From Geminicoccus roseus DSM 18922 (GTDB lineage: Bacteria > Pseudomonadota > Alphaproteobacteria > Geminicoccales > Geminicoccaceae), in contig NZ_KE386572.1 of assembly GCF_000427665.1 (NCBI RefSeq), forward strand, positions 2,628,196 through 2,692,195: a DNA stretch of 64,000 nt, read 5' to 3'. This document shows positions 11,511 to 20,400 of the stretch, in pieces. The first letter of the stretch is position 1. Each line of letters begins with the position of its first letter. Made by a program: the position numbers and the translations under genes. The notes beneath the pieces were generated by a model, which was given only the letters and a program-made list of their open reading frames with translations, made no database searches and was not told the origin of the DNA.

Positions 11511-12371
11511 TCAGCCCGGCTGTGCCTGCCGCCCCGGCGCCCGGTAGCTGGAGCTGGCGAAGGTCGGGTGGTCGGCCTTCAGGAAGAACAGATGGATCTG
11601 CCAGAGCAGGCCGTCGCCCGGGCGCCACAGGGGGTCGCACAGGTCGGCCGGGCGGAAGCCCATTCCCTTCAGGTGCAGGGACATCTCGTCGAAGGTGAGG
11701 TTGCGGCCGCCGGCGAAGCCCAGCTTGAAGTTGTAGCACTCCATCATGAGGATCGCGGTCTGGCGCAGGGTCTCGGCAGCCCCGGCCAGGATCGGCAGCT
11801 CCGCGCCATGGGTGTCGAACTTCAGGAAGTAGGGCGGGGGCAGGGCATGCTGGGCGATCAGCGTGTCCAGCCTCACCGAGCGAATCCGCTGGGCGTCGCC
11901 GTCGATCGGACCTTCCAGGGCGATCCCGCCGGTCCGGTCGGTCTTGCGCATGCCGATCTCGCCGTCGTGCTCGGCCAGCGCGGCGACCTCGCCGACCAGG
12001 CCCGGCATCTTCTTGGCGAGCTGGTCCCAGACCGGGCGGAAATTCTCGTCCATGTCGATCAGCAGCACCCGGGCACCCGGCCACTGCTCGACGAAGGACA
12101 AGGCGTCGTCGCCCTTGCCGGAGCCCAGGCACACCAGGGTCCCGATCTCGTCGACATTGGCGCGCAGCCGCTTCAGGGTCGAGGCCAGCGAGGTCGGGTG
12201 CGCCAGCATCGCCGCCTGGGACAGCTTCGGCGCCGCCGGCTTTGGCGCAGGCGCCGGCGCAGCGCTGGCGGGTGCCGCAGGCGGCGGAGCCGCGAACTCG
12301 TCCCTGCCGGTGGCCACTGCCCAGGCGCGGCGGAGCCTCGTCAGCAGATCGGATCGGCCGGTCCCTTGCAT
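11511..12371 (-). CDS. FkbM-family SAM-dependent methyltransferase
   Basis: A 286-residue protein. After an N-terminal helix there is an alanine/proline-rich linker (about residues 28-55), then a Rossmann domain beginning [17 protein letters not shown] (SAM loop) with LLIDMDEN at strand 2. The FkbM hallmark [11 protein letters not shown] follows, then a C-terminal [12 protein letters not shown]. FkbM enzymes O-methylate sugars or natural products; no sugar cluster is next to it, so the target is unknown. It is convergent with the CoA-transferase gene, ten bases apart. Confidence 0.8.
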   Translation of the reverse strand: MQGTGRSDLLTRLRRAWAVATGRDEFAAPPPAAPASAAPAPAPKPAAPKLSQAAMLAHPTSLASTLKRLRANVDEIGTLVCLGSGKGDDALSFVEQWPGARVLLIDMDENFRPVWDQLAKKMPGLVGEVAALAEHDGEIGMRKTDRTGGIALEGPIDGDAQRIRSVRLDTLIAQHALPPPYFLKFDTHGAELPILAGAAETLRQTAILMMECYNFKLGFAGGRNLTFDEMSLHLKGMGFRPADLCDPLWRPGDGLLWQIHLFFLKADHPTFASSSYRAPGRQAQPG

Positions 12372-12444
12372 GCTCGTCTCCCAGGCTCGCGCTAAAGGCG
12401 CCCGACGCGGCGCCGCTGGCCCCTTGGCAGGACTGCGGGGCGAT

Positions 12445-12480
12445 TCGTCAAGGCTGCTCTGGTCGTCAAGGCTGCTCTGG
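12445..12480. repeat. Perfect 18-bp tandem repeat (two copies)
   Basis: Two head-to-tail copies of TCGTCAAGGCTGCTCTGG occupy 12445-12462 and 12463-12480 without a mismatch. They lie in the 286-base divergent gap between the FkbM gene and prs, the only control region for both. It could be a regulator binding pair or a recent slippage duplication. Confidence 0.7.
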
Positions 12481-12657
12481 CCGCGATGGCCGATGCCTGC
12501 CCCCTTGCGCAGGGGGTGCGGGCGCTGGATCCGCACGACTGCGTTGCAGGATTGCATTGGCGGGTGCCGCCGCCCTTCACCGGAGAGCCGGTCGATGGTA
12601 AGGGGGCCGCGTTCGCCGGACGGGGGTGGTCCGTCCGAGGCCGAAGGTCCGTGCTTC

Positions 12658-13590
12658 ATGAAGATCGTCGCTGCCAACAGCAATCGCCCGCTCGCCGAGG
12701 CGATTGCGGCTTCCCTGCGCATGCCGCTGACCGCGGCCAGCGTCCAGCGATTCGCCGACATGGAGGTGTGGGTCGAGATCCACGAGAACGTCCGCGGCGA
12801 GGACGTCTTCATCGTCCAGTCGACCAGCTACCCGGCCAACGACCATCTGATGGAACTGCTGGTCTGCATCGACGCGCTGCGCCGCGCCTCGGCCCGCCGG
12901 ATTACCGCCGTGGTTCCCTATTTCGGCTATGCCCGCCAGGACCGGAAGCCGGGTCCGCGCACGCCGATCTCGGCCAAGCTGGTCGCCAACCTGATCACCC
13001 GGGCCGGCGCCGACCGGGTCCTGACCCTCGAGCTGCATGCTGCCCAGATCCAGGGCTTCTTCGACATCCCCGTCGACAACATGTTCACCACCCCGATCAT
13101 GGTGCCCGACATCGTCACCCATCTCGGCACCGAGGACCTGGTGATCGTGTCGCCGGACGTGGGCGGGGTGAGCCGGGCGCGCGGCTTCGCCAAGCGGATG
13201 GGCGTGCAGCTCGCGATCGTCGACAAGCGCCGCGAGAAGCCGGGCGCGTCCGAGGTCATGAACGTGATCGGCGAGGTCGGCGGCAAGCGCTGCATCCTGG
13301 TGGACGACATCGTCGACTCCGGCGGGACCTTGTGCAATGCGGCAACCGCGCTATTGAAGGCCGGTGCGCGCAGCGTGCAGGCCTACTGCACCCACGGCGT
13401 GCTGAGTGCCGGCGCCGTGGCGCGGGTGGCGGCGTCCGACCTGGAGCGGCTGGTGATCACCGATTCGATCCGGCCGACCGAGGCGGTGCGCGTCACCGAC
13501 AAGATCCGGGTCGTGTCGGTCGCCCAGTTCATGGGCGAGGCGATCAAGCGGATCTCGAGCGAGGCATCGGTCAGCTCGCTGTTCGACTGA
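12658..13590 (+). CDS. prs: Ribose-phosphate pyrophosphokinase
   Basis: A 310-residue enzyme making PRPP from ribose-5-phosphate and ATP for nucleotide, histidine and tryptophan synthesis. The ATP-binding region has [10 protein letters not shown] (residues 88-97), the central [12 protein letters not shown] and the PRPP loop is DDIVDSGGT (216-224). The C-terminal helix ends SSLFD. Length is that of class I enzymes. The ATG at 12658 gives MKIVAANSN, as expected; an open frame continues upstream through the intergenic region but has no family support. Confidence 0.97.
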   Translation: MKIVAANSNRPLAEAIAASLRMPLTAASVQRFADMEVWVEIHENVRGEDVFIVQSTSYPANDHLMELLVCIDALRRASARRITAVVPYFGYARQDRKPGPRTPISAKLVANLITRAGADRVLTLELHAAQIQGFFDIPVDNMFTTPIMVPDIVTHLGTEDLVIVSPDVGGVSRARGFAKRMGVQLAIVDKRREKPGASEVMNVIGEVGGKRCILVDDIVDSGGTLCNAATALLKAGARSVQAYCTHGVLSAGAVARVAASDLERLVITDSIRPTEAVRVTDKIRVVSVAQFMGEAIKRISSEASVSSLFD

Positions 13591-13671
13591 CGCCGCCTGA
13601 AAGTTTTTCGTGATGGCCTGTCCGGGGCCGGGCATGGGGCCCAGGTGCCGGAGGGGTGGAGTAGAGTGACG

Positions 13672-14256
13672 ATGAGTGATGTCCTGACCCTGAGCGCCGA
13701 AGCGCGCTCGAACCACGGCAAGGGTCCCGCCCGCGCGCTGCGGCGCGCCGGCAAGGTGCCGGCGATCATCTACGGGCCCGGCGGCGAGCCGGAGATGTGC
13801 GCCCTGGTGTTCAACGAGCTGAAGAAGGTCGCCAACAAGCGCAGCTTCTTCAACCAGCTGATGGTGCTCGACTTCGGCAACGGCCGCTCCGAGCGGGTGC
13901 TGCCGCGCGAGGCGCAGTACCATCCCGTCACCAGCGATCCGATGCATGTCGACTTCTACCGTGCCGGCGAGCATGCCACGGTGATCGTCGAAGTCCCGGT
14001 CGTCTTCCTCAACGAGGCTCACTCCCCGGGCCTGAAGATGGGCGGCACGCTCAACATCGTGCGCCGCACCGTCGAGGTCCACGTTCCGGCCGACGCCATC
14101 CCGGATCACCTGGAGGTCGACCTGACCGGCCGCGAGATCGGCGACACGGTCCACTTCAGCGAGATCACCCTGCCGCAGGGCGTGAAGCCGACCATCACCG
14201 ATCGCGACTTCACGATCTGCTCGATCGTTCCGCCGACGGTCGCTCCCGAGGAGTGA
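13672..14256 (+). CDS. rplY: 50S ribosomal protein L25/CTC
   Basis: A 194-residue long-form L25 (CTC/TL5 type) that binds 5S rRNA. The N-terminal L25 domain has SNHGKGPARALRRAGKVPAIIYG and PVTSDPMHVDFYR; the C-terminal TL5 beta domain follows (VEVPVVFLNEAHSPGLK, then the HVPADAIPDHLEVDL block). The ATG at 13672 is preceded by a GGAGGGG/GGAG run. rplY followed by pth is the standard order in this group. Confidence 0.96.
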   Translation: MSDVLTLSAEARSNHGKGPARALRRAGKVPAIIYGPGGEPEMCALVFNELKKVANKRSFFNQLMVLDFGNGRSERVLPREAQYHPVTSDPMHVDFYRAGEHATVIVEVPVVFLNEAHSPGLKMGGTLNIVRRTVEVHVPADAIPDHLEVDLTGREIGDTVHFSEITLPQGVKPTITDRDFTICSIVPPTVAPEE

Positions 14257-14312
14257 GCCTGATGCCGGGCCCGTCGAGGCGTTCATGAAATCCGTGGCAT
14301 GAAGTTCATGGC

Positions 14313-14933
14313 ATGAAGCTCTTCGTCGGGCTCGGCAATCCGGGCGACCAGTACGCGCGCAACCGCCACAATATCGGGTTCATGGCACTGGAAGCGATCG
14401 CTTCCCGCCACCGGGCCTCCAACTGGCAGCGCAAATGGCAGGGCAGGCTCGCCGACGCGACCATCGGAACCGAACGCGTCCTGCTCCTGATGCCGCAGAC
14501 CTTCATGAACCAGTCCGGCCGGTCGGTGGCGGAGGCGGTGCGCTTCCACAAGCTGCTCCCCGACGACGTCGTGGTGTTCCACGACGAACTCGACCTGGCG
14601 CCGGGCAAGGTCCGGGTGAAGCTGGGCGGCGGCGTCGCTGGCCATAACGGCCTGCGCTCGATCCGCGACTGCCTGGGCACGGCCGAGTACAAGCGTGTCC
14701 GGCTGGGCATCGGCCATCCCGGGCACAAGGAGAAGGTGCTGGGCCATGTGCTCGGCGACTTCGCCAAGGCGGACAGGCCCTGGGTGGATCCGCTGCTGGA
14801 TGCCCTGGCCGATGCCGCCCCGTTTCTTGCCTCGGGCGACGATGCCGGTTTCATGAACCGCATCGCCCTGCTCACCGCACCGCCCAAGCCTCCCAGGCCG
14901 CTTCGCGTGGAAGAGCCGCCGGCGACCGGATGA
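14313..14933 (+). CDS. pth: Peptidyl-tRNA hydrolase
   Basis: A 206-residue enzyme that recycles peptidyl-tRNA by cleaving its ester bond. It begins [19 protein letters not shown] with Asn9 and the catalytic His19, and has [13 protein letters not shown] and [15 protein letters not shown] with the conserved aspartate, followed by GHNGLRSI. It is downstream of rplY by 56 bases and likely co-transcribed. Confidence 0.97.
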   Translation: MKLFVGLGNPGDQYARNRHNIGFMALEAIASRHRASNWQRKWQGRLADATIGTERVLLLMPQTFMNQSGRSVAEAVRFHKLLPDDVVVFHDELDLAPGKVRVKLGGGVAGHNGLRSIRDCLGTAEYKRVRLGIGHPGHKEKVLGHVLGDFAKADRPWVDPLLDALADAAPFLASGDDAGFMNRIALLTAPPKPPRPLRVEEPPATG

Positions 14934-14964
14934 ACCCGTGCCGCCGCGGTGATCCTGCCAGCGG

Positions 14965-15843
14965 CTACTCTTCCTCCAGCTGCCTGCGGTACTGGGCGAA
15001 CTGCGCAAGCGTCTCCTCGGGCACAACCGGAAAATGCAGGTCGAGGCGCGTCATGCTGTCGACGATCGCCCCGGCGACCACCAGCCGGGTGAACCATTTG
15101 TTGTCCGCCGGAACGACATACCAGGGCGCATGTGGCGCTGCGGTCGCCTGGATCGCCTTCTCGTAGGCAGACATGTAGTCGTCCCAGTAGGCGCGTTCCT
15201 TCAGGTCGCCAGCCTCGAACTTCCAGTTCTTCTCGGGATTGTCGAGCCGCTTCAGGAAGCGCTTCTTCTGCTCCTTCTTGGAGACGTTGAGGAAGAACTT
15301 CAGGATCAGCGTGCCCTGGCGCGCCAGGTAGCGCTCGAAATGGGCGATGTCCTCCAGCCGCTCGTCGAAGATGCCCGGGCTGATCAGCGTGGGCGGCAAC
15401 TGCTGCGCTTGGAGGATCTCGCGGTGGACGCGGGCAACCAGCACTTCCTCATAGTAGGAGCGGTTGAACACGCCGATCCGGCCGCGCTCGGGCAGGTTGC
15501 GGCTGGTGCGCCACATGAAGTCGTGGTCCAGTTCCTCCGCCGAGGGGCGCTTGAAGGAGTAGACCTGGACACCCTGCGGGTTGACCCCGGACATGACGTG
15601 CTTGATCGCGCTGTCCTTGCCGGCCGCGTCGATCGCCTGGAAGATCAGCAGCACCGACCAGCGGTTCTGCGCATAGAGCATCTCCTGCAGCTCGGTCAGG
15701 CGCTCGATGCCGACCCGCAGATAGTCCTTCGCGTCCGCCTTCTCGATGCCCAGCTCGTGGGTATCCGCCGGGTCGTGATCGGAGAGCCGGAATGCCTGCC
15801 CGTTCTCGATGCGGTACGGTGCCAGGAATTCGTCCAGCGCCAT
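14965..15843 (-). CDS. Polyphosphate kinase 2 family nucleotide phosphotransferase
   Basis: A 292-residue PPK2-family protein that moves phosphate between polyphosphate and nucleotides. Walker A is AIDAAGKDS (residues 70-78); the lid and Walker B region reads RIGVFNRSYYEEVLV, then HFERYLARQGTLILKFFLN and RLDNPEKNWKF. This pattern matches the TIGR03709-like/class III group that phosphorylates AMP and ADP, though class cannot be fixed by eye. Three ATGs are in a row at 15849-15843; the last is seven bases from GGAG and is chosen. Convergent with pth, divergent from ychF. Confidence 0.9.
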   Translation of the reverse strand: MALDEFLAPYRIENGQAFRLSDHDPADTHELGIEKADAKDYLRVGIERLTELQEMLYAQNRWSVLLIFQAIDAAGKDSAIKHVMSGVNPQGVQVYSFKRPSAEELDHDFMWRTSRNLPERGRIGVFNRSYYEEVLVARVHREILQAQQLPPTLISPGIFDERLEDIAHFERYLARQGTLILKFFLNVSKKEQKKRFLKRLDNPEKNWKFEAGDLKERAYWDDYMSAYEKAIQATAAPHAPWYVVPADNKWFTRLVVAGAIVDSMTRLDLHFPVVPEETLAQFAQYRRQLEEE

Positions 15844-15995
15844 CATCATGCTCCAGGTCCTCGCATCGTTTCCTGGCCAAGTTGATCGTCCGGCAGGCAT
15901 TGGCAAGGCTGCCATGCCTCCCTGCCGCTCGCATCCGCGCCCAGACCCGGCTAGAACCCCGGCAACTTGGTTCCTCTCGCACCTCCTGGACGATC

Positions 15996-17093
15996 ATGGG
16001 CTTCAATTGCGGTATCGTCGGGCTGCCGAATGTCGGCAAGTCCACGCTGTTCAACGCGCTGACCAAGACCGCGGCGGCGGCGGCGGCGAACTACCCGTTC
16101 TGCACGATCGAACCCAACACCGGCCGGGTGCCGGTGCCGGACCCGCGCATCGAAAAGCTGGCCGCGATCGCCAAGTCGCAGAAGACCATCCCGACCCAGC
16201 TGGAGATCAAGGACATCGCCGGGCTGGTGAGGGGCGCCTCGAAGGGCGAAGGGCTGGGCAACCAGTTCCTGGGCGCCATCCGCGAGGTCGACGCGGTGCT
16301 GCACGTGCTGCGCTGCTTCGAGGACGACGACGTGACCCATGTCGAGGGCGGCGTCGATCCCTTGCGCGACCTGGAGCTGATCGAGACCGAGCTGCTGCTG
16401 GCGGACATGGACAGCCTGGAGCGCCAGCGCGACGCCCTGGTGAAGCGCGCGAAGGGCAACGACAAGGAGGCCAAGGAGCGGCTGGCGCTGGCCGAGAAGC
16501 TGCTGCCGCCGATCGGCGACGGCATCCAGGTCCGCTCGATCCCGCTGGCGCCCGAGGAGCGCGAGCTGGCTCGCAGCTTCCAGCTGATGACGGCCAAGCC
16601 GGTCCTCTACGTGCTGAACGTCGAGGAGGGGGCCGCGGCCACCGGCAACGCGCACAGCGCCAGGGTCGCCGCCGAGGTCGCCAAGCACGACGCCGGCTCG
16701 GTGGTGATCTCGGCCTCGATCGAGGCGGAACTGGCCCAGCTCTCCGACGAGGAGCAGGAGGAGTACCTGGCCTCCCTCGGGCTGGAGGAGCCCGGCCTGA
16801 ACAAGGTGATCCGCGCCGGCCACGACCTTCTGGGCCTGCTCACCTTCTTCACGGTGGGCCCCAAGGAGGCGCGGGCCTGGACGGCGCACCGCGGCGCCAC
16901 CGGCCCGGAAGCCGCCGGGGTGATCCATACCGACTTCCAGCGCGGCTATATCTGCGCCGAGATCATCGCCTATGACGATTTCGTGGCGCTTGGCGGCGAG
17001 CAGAAGGCCAAGGAAGTCGGCAAGATGCGCCTGGAAGGCAAGGACTACGTGGTGAAGGACGGCGACGTCTGCCACTTCCGGTTCAACGTCTGA
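15996..17093 (+). CDS. ychF: Redox-regulated Obg-like ATPase YchF
   Basis: A 365-residue conserved P-loop NTPase that associates with ribosomes. G1 is GLPNVGKST (residues 9-17), G3 lies in DIAGLVRGASKGEGLGNQFL, and the G4 motif is NVEE in place of NKxD, the change that gives YchF/OLA1 ATP preference. A central coiled-coil and a C-terminal TGS domain (FQRGYICAEIIAYDDF to DGDVCHFRFNV, shortened) complete it. Length is usual. It is followed two bases later by the chorismate mutase gene. Confidence 0.97.
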   Translation: MGFNCGIVGLPNVGKSTLFNALTKTAAAAAANYPFCTIEPNTGRVPVPDPRIEKLAAIAKSQKTIPTQLEIKDIAGLVRGASKGEGLGNQFLGAIREVDAVLHVLRCFEDDDVTHVEGGVDPLRDLELIETELLLADMDSLERQRDALVKRAKGNDKEAKERLALAEKLLPPIGDGIQVRSIPLAPEERELARSFQLMTAKPVLYVLNVEEGAAATGNAHSARVAAEVAKHDAGSVVISASIEAELAQLSDEEQEEYLASLGLEEPGLNKVIRAGHDLLGLLTFFTVGPKEARAWTAHRGATGPEAAGVIHTDFQRGYICAEIIAYDDFVALGGEQKAKEVGKMRLEGKDYVVKDGDVCHFRFNV

Positions 17094-17094
17094 G

Positions 17095-17673
17095 ATGCCG
17101 CCGCGGGCCTCCCTCCGGACTGCCATTATAGCCCTGGCGGTCCTGGCCAGCCTCCTGCCTGCCGCCGGCCGGGCGGAAGCGCCGGTCGAGGCCCTGCGGG
17201 AGGCGATGGTCCTTCGCCTGGAAGCCATGCCGGACGTCGCCCGGCACAAGTGGAACAATGGATCACCCGTGGAGGACCTGCCGCGCGAGCAGGTCGTGAT
17301 CGAGGCGGCCGTCCGGGAGGGCGAAGGCCTGGGCCTTGCCGACAGCGTCGTCCGCCCGGCCGTGGCGGCCCAGATCGAGGCGGCCAAGGCGGTTCAGGCC
17401 GCCCTGATCGTCCGCTGGACCGCGGAGGAAAGCGGCCCCTTTGCCGGCGTGCCGGATCTGGCGTCGGTGCTGCGGCCGCAGGTCCAGGAGGCGACCAGCG
17501 CCTTTCTGCGCGCGCTTGCCGGGGCGCTGGCCGACCTGCGCGAATGCGCGGCGGTGCTCGAACTTCGGGCGCTGCCGCCGGCGCTGAGCGACCATCCGGA
17601 GGCGTGGCGGATCGCGGCCGAGGGGGTCCTGGCCGCGGCGCAAGGGGCGGCAGCGCCGGCCTGTTCCCCCTGA
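17095..17673 (+). CDS. Secreted AroQ-gamma type chorismate mutase
   Basis: A 192-residue all-helical protein with an N-terminal signal peptide (hydrophobic residues 8-24, cleavage expected near AAGRAEA). The helical core carries residues typical of the exported AroQ-gamma class: Arg41 (LRLEAMPDVA), Lys52 (HKWNN), Asp61-Arg64-Glu65 (VEDLPREQV) and the QIEAAKAVQ helix near 93-101. Enzymes of this class convert chorismate to prephenate in the periplasm or outside the cell; their role in Proteobacteria is unclear. Its ATG is two bases after the ychF stop. Recognition is by motif only. Confidence 0.75.
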   Translation: MPPRASLRTAIIALAVLASLLPAAGRAEAPVEALREAMVLRLEAMPDVARHKWNNGSPVEDLPREQVVIEAAVREGEGLGLADSVVRPAVAAQIEAAKAVQAALIVRWTAEESGPFAGVPDLASVLRPQVQEATSAFLRALAGALADLRECAAVLELRALPPALSDHPEAWRIAAEGVLAAAQGAAAPACSP

Positions 17674-17682
17674 TCGCCGGTC

Positions 17683-18480
17683 TCAGATGTCCAGGTCGAC
17701 GCTCACCGGCACATGGTCGGAGGGCTGGTCCCAGCCGCGCGCGCTGCGCAGGATCGAGCCGCCCGCCAGCCGGTCCCTGATCGCCGGCGCCAGCCAGACA
17801 TGGTCCAGGCGGCGGCCGCGGTCGCTGACCTCCCAGTCGCGGTTGCGGTACGACCACCAGGAATAGAGCTTTTCCGACGGCGGCACGATCTGGCGCAGCG
17901 CGTCGGTGAAGTCGTAGCCCGCCTGGACCCGCTTCAGGGCCTCCACCTCGACGGGTGTGTGGGAGACGACGCCCAGGAGCTGCTTGTGGCTCCAGACGTC
18001 CTGCTCCAGCGGCGCGATGTTCAGGTCGCCGACCACCACCATCCGGTGGTCGCGCCGCTCCATCCCCTCCAGCCACACCGCCATCTCGTTCAGCATCTGC
18101 AGCTTGTGCGCGAATTTCGGGTTGGTCTCGGGATCGGGGATGTCGCCGCCGGCCGGCACGTAGAAGTCGTGGACCTCCAGCTCGTTCTCCAGGGTCACGA
18201 AGCAGTGGCGCGCATGGTCGCTGCCGCACCAGGTCCGGGTGCCGACCGAGCGGAACGGGAGCTTCGAGAGGATCGCCACGCCATGATAGGCCTTCTGGCC
18301 GTAGACATGCTGGTAGGGGAAGCCCAGCGCCCGCATGGCCTCTCCAGGGAAGCGCTCGGTCTCGATCTTGATCTCCTGCAGGCACAGGACATCGGGCCGC
18401 ACCTCCTCGACGACGCGGGCCAGCAGGTCCAGCCGGATCCTGATCGAGTTGACGTTCAGCGTGGTGATCCGCAGGGGCAA
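17683..18480 (-). CDS. xth: Exodeoxyribonuclease III
   Basis: A 265-residue endonuclease/exonuclease/phosphatase-fold protein that cuts at abasic sites and degrades DNA 3' to 5'. Visible motifs: TLNVNSIRIR, LCLQEIKIE with the catalytic glutamate, HDFYVPAGG, VVGDLNIAP with Asp/Asn, RRLDHVWLAP and the final SDHVPV with the catalytic histidine. No ATG fits; a TTG at 18480 with GGAG seven bases upstream gives MPLRITTLN, which matches the family. The longer frame upstream overlaps the glycosylase gene. Confidence 0.95.
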   Translation of the reverse strand: MPLRITTLNVNSIRIRLDLLARVVEEVRPDVLCLQEIKIETERFPGEAMRALGFPYQHVYGQKAYHGVAILSKLPFRSVGTRTWCGSDHARHCFVTLENELEVHDFYVPAGGDIPDPETNPKFAHKLQMLNEMAVWLEGMERRDHRMVVVGDLNIAPLEQDVWSHKQLLGVVSHTPVEVEALKRVQAGYDFTDALRQIVPPSEKLYSWWSYRNRDWEVSDRGRRLDHVWLAPAIRDRLAGGSILRSARGWDQPSDHVPVSVDLDI

Positions 18481-18523
18481 GATCGGCTCCGGTAGGCAGG
18501 TGCGGGGGCAGATAGGGGCGGCG

Positions 18524-19153
18524 TCAGGTCGGGCGGACGAAGCTTTGGCGCAGATGCTCGCAGGGCTCCCGGCAGACACAGCCCTCCAGGTGGTCGTTGA
18601 CCAGCCCGCAGGACTGCATGAAGGCATAGACGGTGGTGGGTCCCACGAAGCTCCAGCCACGCTTGCGCAGGAGCTTGGACAGCGCGGTCGACTCCGGGCT
18701 CTTGGTGAGCGGGATCAGGGTCTCGGGGATGATCCGCTCCGGTCGGGCTTCCGGCGGCGGCTCGAAGCTCCAGACGAGGCCGGCCAGCGTCTGGCCCTGC
18801 TCGCGCAGTTCCAGGTAGCGCTGCGCGTTGTTCAGGACCGATTCGATCTTGCCGCGATGGCGCACGATGCCGGCGTCGCCCAGCAGGCGCTCCAGGTCGG
18901 CCTGGCCGAACCGGACCAGGCGCTCCGGCACGAAGCCGGCGAAGGCGGCCCGGAAGTTCTCGCGCTTGCGCAGGATGGTCAGCCAGGAAAGTCCCGACTG
19001 GAAGCCCTCCAGGCAGAGCTTCTCGAACAAGCGGATCTCGTCGGCGACCGGCCGGCCCCATTCGGTGTCGTGGTAGAGCCGATAGTCCGGCAGGCCGCCA
19101 TGCCAGCGGCAGGTGGCGGTGCCATCCGGGTCGTGCAGCAGGCCGTCGCTCAA
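18524..19153 (-). CDS. tag: DNA-3-methyladenine glycosylase I
   Basis: A 209-residue base-excision repair enzyme that removes 3-methyladenine. It has the N-terminal zinc ligands in CRWHGGLPDYRLYHDTEWG and the C-terminal ones in NDHLEGCVCREPC, plus FEKLCLEGFQSGLSWLTILRKRENFR, GIVRHRGKIES and the WSFVGPTTVYAFMQ block (quoted in parts). No ATG lies in a suitable place; a TTG at 19153 is the likely start with AGGA upstream. It is next to exonuclease III in the same direction, a small repair pair. Confidence 0.93.
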   Translation of the reverse strand: MSDGLLHDPDGTATCRWHGGLPDYRLYHDTEWGRPVADEIRLFEKLCLEGFQSGLSWLTILRKRENFRAAFAGFVPERLVRFGQADLERLLGDAGIVRHRGKIESVLNNAQRYLELREQGQTLAGLVWSFEPPPEARPERIIPETLIPLTKSPESTALSKLLRKRGWSFVGPTTVYAFMQSCGLVNDHLEGCVCREPCEHLRQSFVRPT

Positions 19154-19288
19154 CGTGCTTGGATCCTGGAAGCGGGTTCGGTTTGACCGCGGGGTTCTAC
19201 CAGGGGGCCGGGGAGATTGCATCGCCGGAACTTGCGCGCCAATTTCCGCGCGACCGCAACAACACCGAAGATACGGGGAGGACCGGGC

Positions 19289-20059
19289 ATGCCACGCTTC
19301 GTGGAGCGATTCGGACTGGACGGCAAGAAGGCGCTGGTGACCGGCGCCAGCAAGGGGATGGGCGTCGAGATCTGCGCGGTGCTGGCGGATGCCGGCGCGG
19401 ACATCGTGGCGGTGGCGCGCGACAAGGAGGGGCTCGCCCAGACCAAGGCGCTGGTGGAGAAGGCCGGGCGCCGCTGCCTGACGGTGGAAGCCGACATGGC
19501 GACCGTGGAAGGGCCGCGTCATGCCGCAAAGGTCGCGCTGGACGCCTGGGGCACCATCGACATCCTGGTCAACAATGCCGGGATCGCCCGGGTCTCCCCG
19601 ATCCTCGAGCATTCGGCCGAGGACTGGGACCTGGTGATGGCGGTGAACCTGCGGGCACCCTTCCTGATGGCGCAGGCGCTGGCGCCGAAGATGATCGAGC
19701 AGCGCCGGGGCAAGATCATCAACATCAGCTCGCAGACCAGTGCGGTGGCCCTGGTCGATCATGCCGCCTACCAGGCGTCGAAGAACGGGCTCAACGCGCT
19801 CGGCAAGTGCATGACGATCGAGTGGGCGCAGTACAACATCCAGATCAACGCGATCTGCCCCACCGTGGTGATGACCCCGATGGGGCAGCAGGTCTGGGGG
19901 GCGCCGGAGAAAGGCGACCCGATGAAGGCGAAGATCCCGGCCGGCCGGTTCCTAGAATCGATCGAGGTGGCGGACAGCGTGCTGTTCCTGGCTTCCGACG
20001 CATCCAACATGATCACCGGCGAGACCTTGTTCCTCGACGGTGGCTACTGCTCAGCCTGA
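19289..20059 (+). CDS. Short-chain dehydrogenase/reductase
   Basis: A 256-residue classical SDR, NAD(P)-dependent oxidoreductase. The cofactor loop is TGASKGMG (residues 18-25), then NNAGIA, the ISSQTS serine, YQASK with catalytic Tyr and Lys, and a C-terminal ITGETLFLDGGY. The start at 19289 has GGGAGGA seven bases upstream. The substrate is unknown. A hairpin without a T-run follows at 20074-20096. Confidence 0.92.
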   Translation: MPRFVERFGLDGKKALVTGASKGMGVEICAVLADAGADIVAVARDKEGLAQTKALVEKAGRRCLTVEADMATVEGPRHAAKVALDAWGTIDILVNNAGIARVSPILEHSAEDWDLVMAVNLRAPFLMAQALAPKMIEQRRGKIINISSQTSAVALVDHAAYQASKNGLNALGKCMTIEWAQYNIQINAICPTVVMTPMGQQVWGAPEKGDPMKAKIPAGRFLESIEVADSVLFLASDASNMITGETLFLDGGYCSA

Positions 20060-20400
20060 TCGGATCGGTGGCCAGGGTGCCTGTTGCGGGCACCCTGAAG
20101 CCTAGGAGAGCAGGTCTCCTCGGGAGTGAACTTGGGTGATTCGCAATCCCTGAGAAAGGGATAAACCATTCCTTTCCTGAAAGTCATCATTGCTCTCAAA
20201 ACGCTGCGTTGATTATCGTCGCATCGCCAGAAGCCATCGCTGAATGGCTGTCAGACCCATGCCCGGCACTGGCCGGTACTGGTGCATGAAATCTTGTTAA
20301 TTTCCTGAAATGCGGTGGATTATCAGTCGTTTCCTTGTCAGTCCCGGAGCCCGGGCAGCGAACAACTGCTCCAGTTCTGGTGCGACGACAGGAAACAAGA
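20060..20400 (+). promoter_or_regulatory. Long AT-richer control region before propeller gene 1
   Basis: A 341-base gene-free stretch, clearly less GC-rich than its surroundings. It holds two hairpins (AGGGTGCC/GGCACCCT at 20074-20096 and AGGAGA/TCTCCT at 20104-20120), two exact copies of TTTCCTGAAA (20173-20182, 20301-20310), and a 40-base segment (20301-20340) that aligns with the leader of propeller gene 2. The ribosome-binding site is AGGAAA six bases before the ATG. Confidence 0.5.
20074..20096 (+). terminator. Possible terminator hairpin after the SDR gene
   Basis: An 8-base perfect stem AGGGTGCC/GGCACCCT with a 7-base loop begins 15 bases after the SDR stop. There is no T-run, so it may be a factor-assisted terminator or an mRNA-stabilising hairpin. 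Confidence 0.4.
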
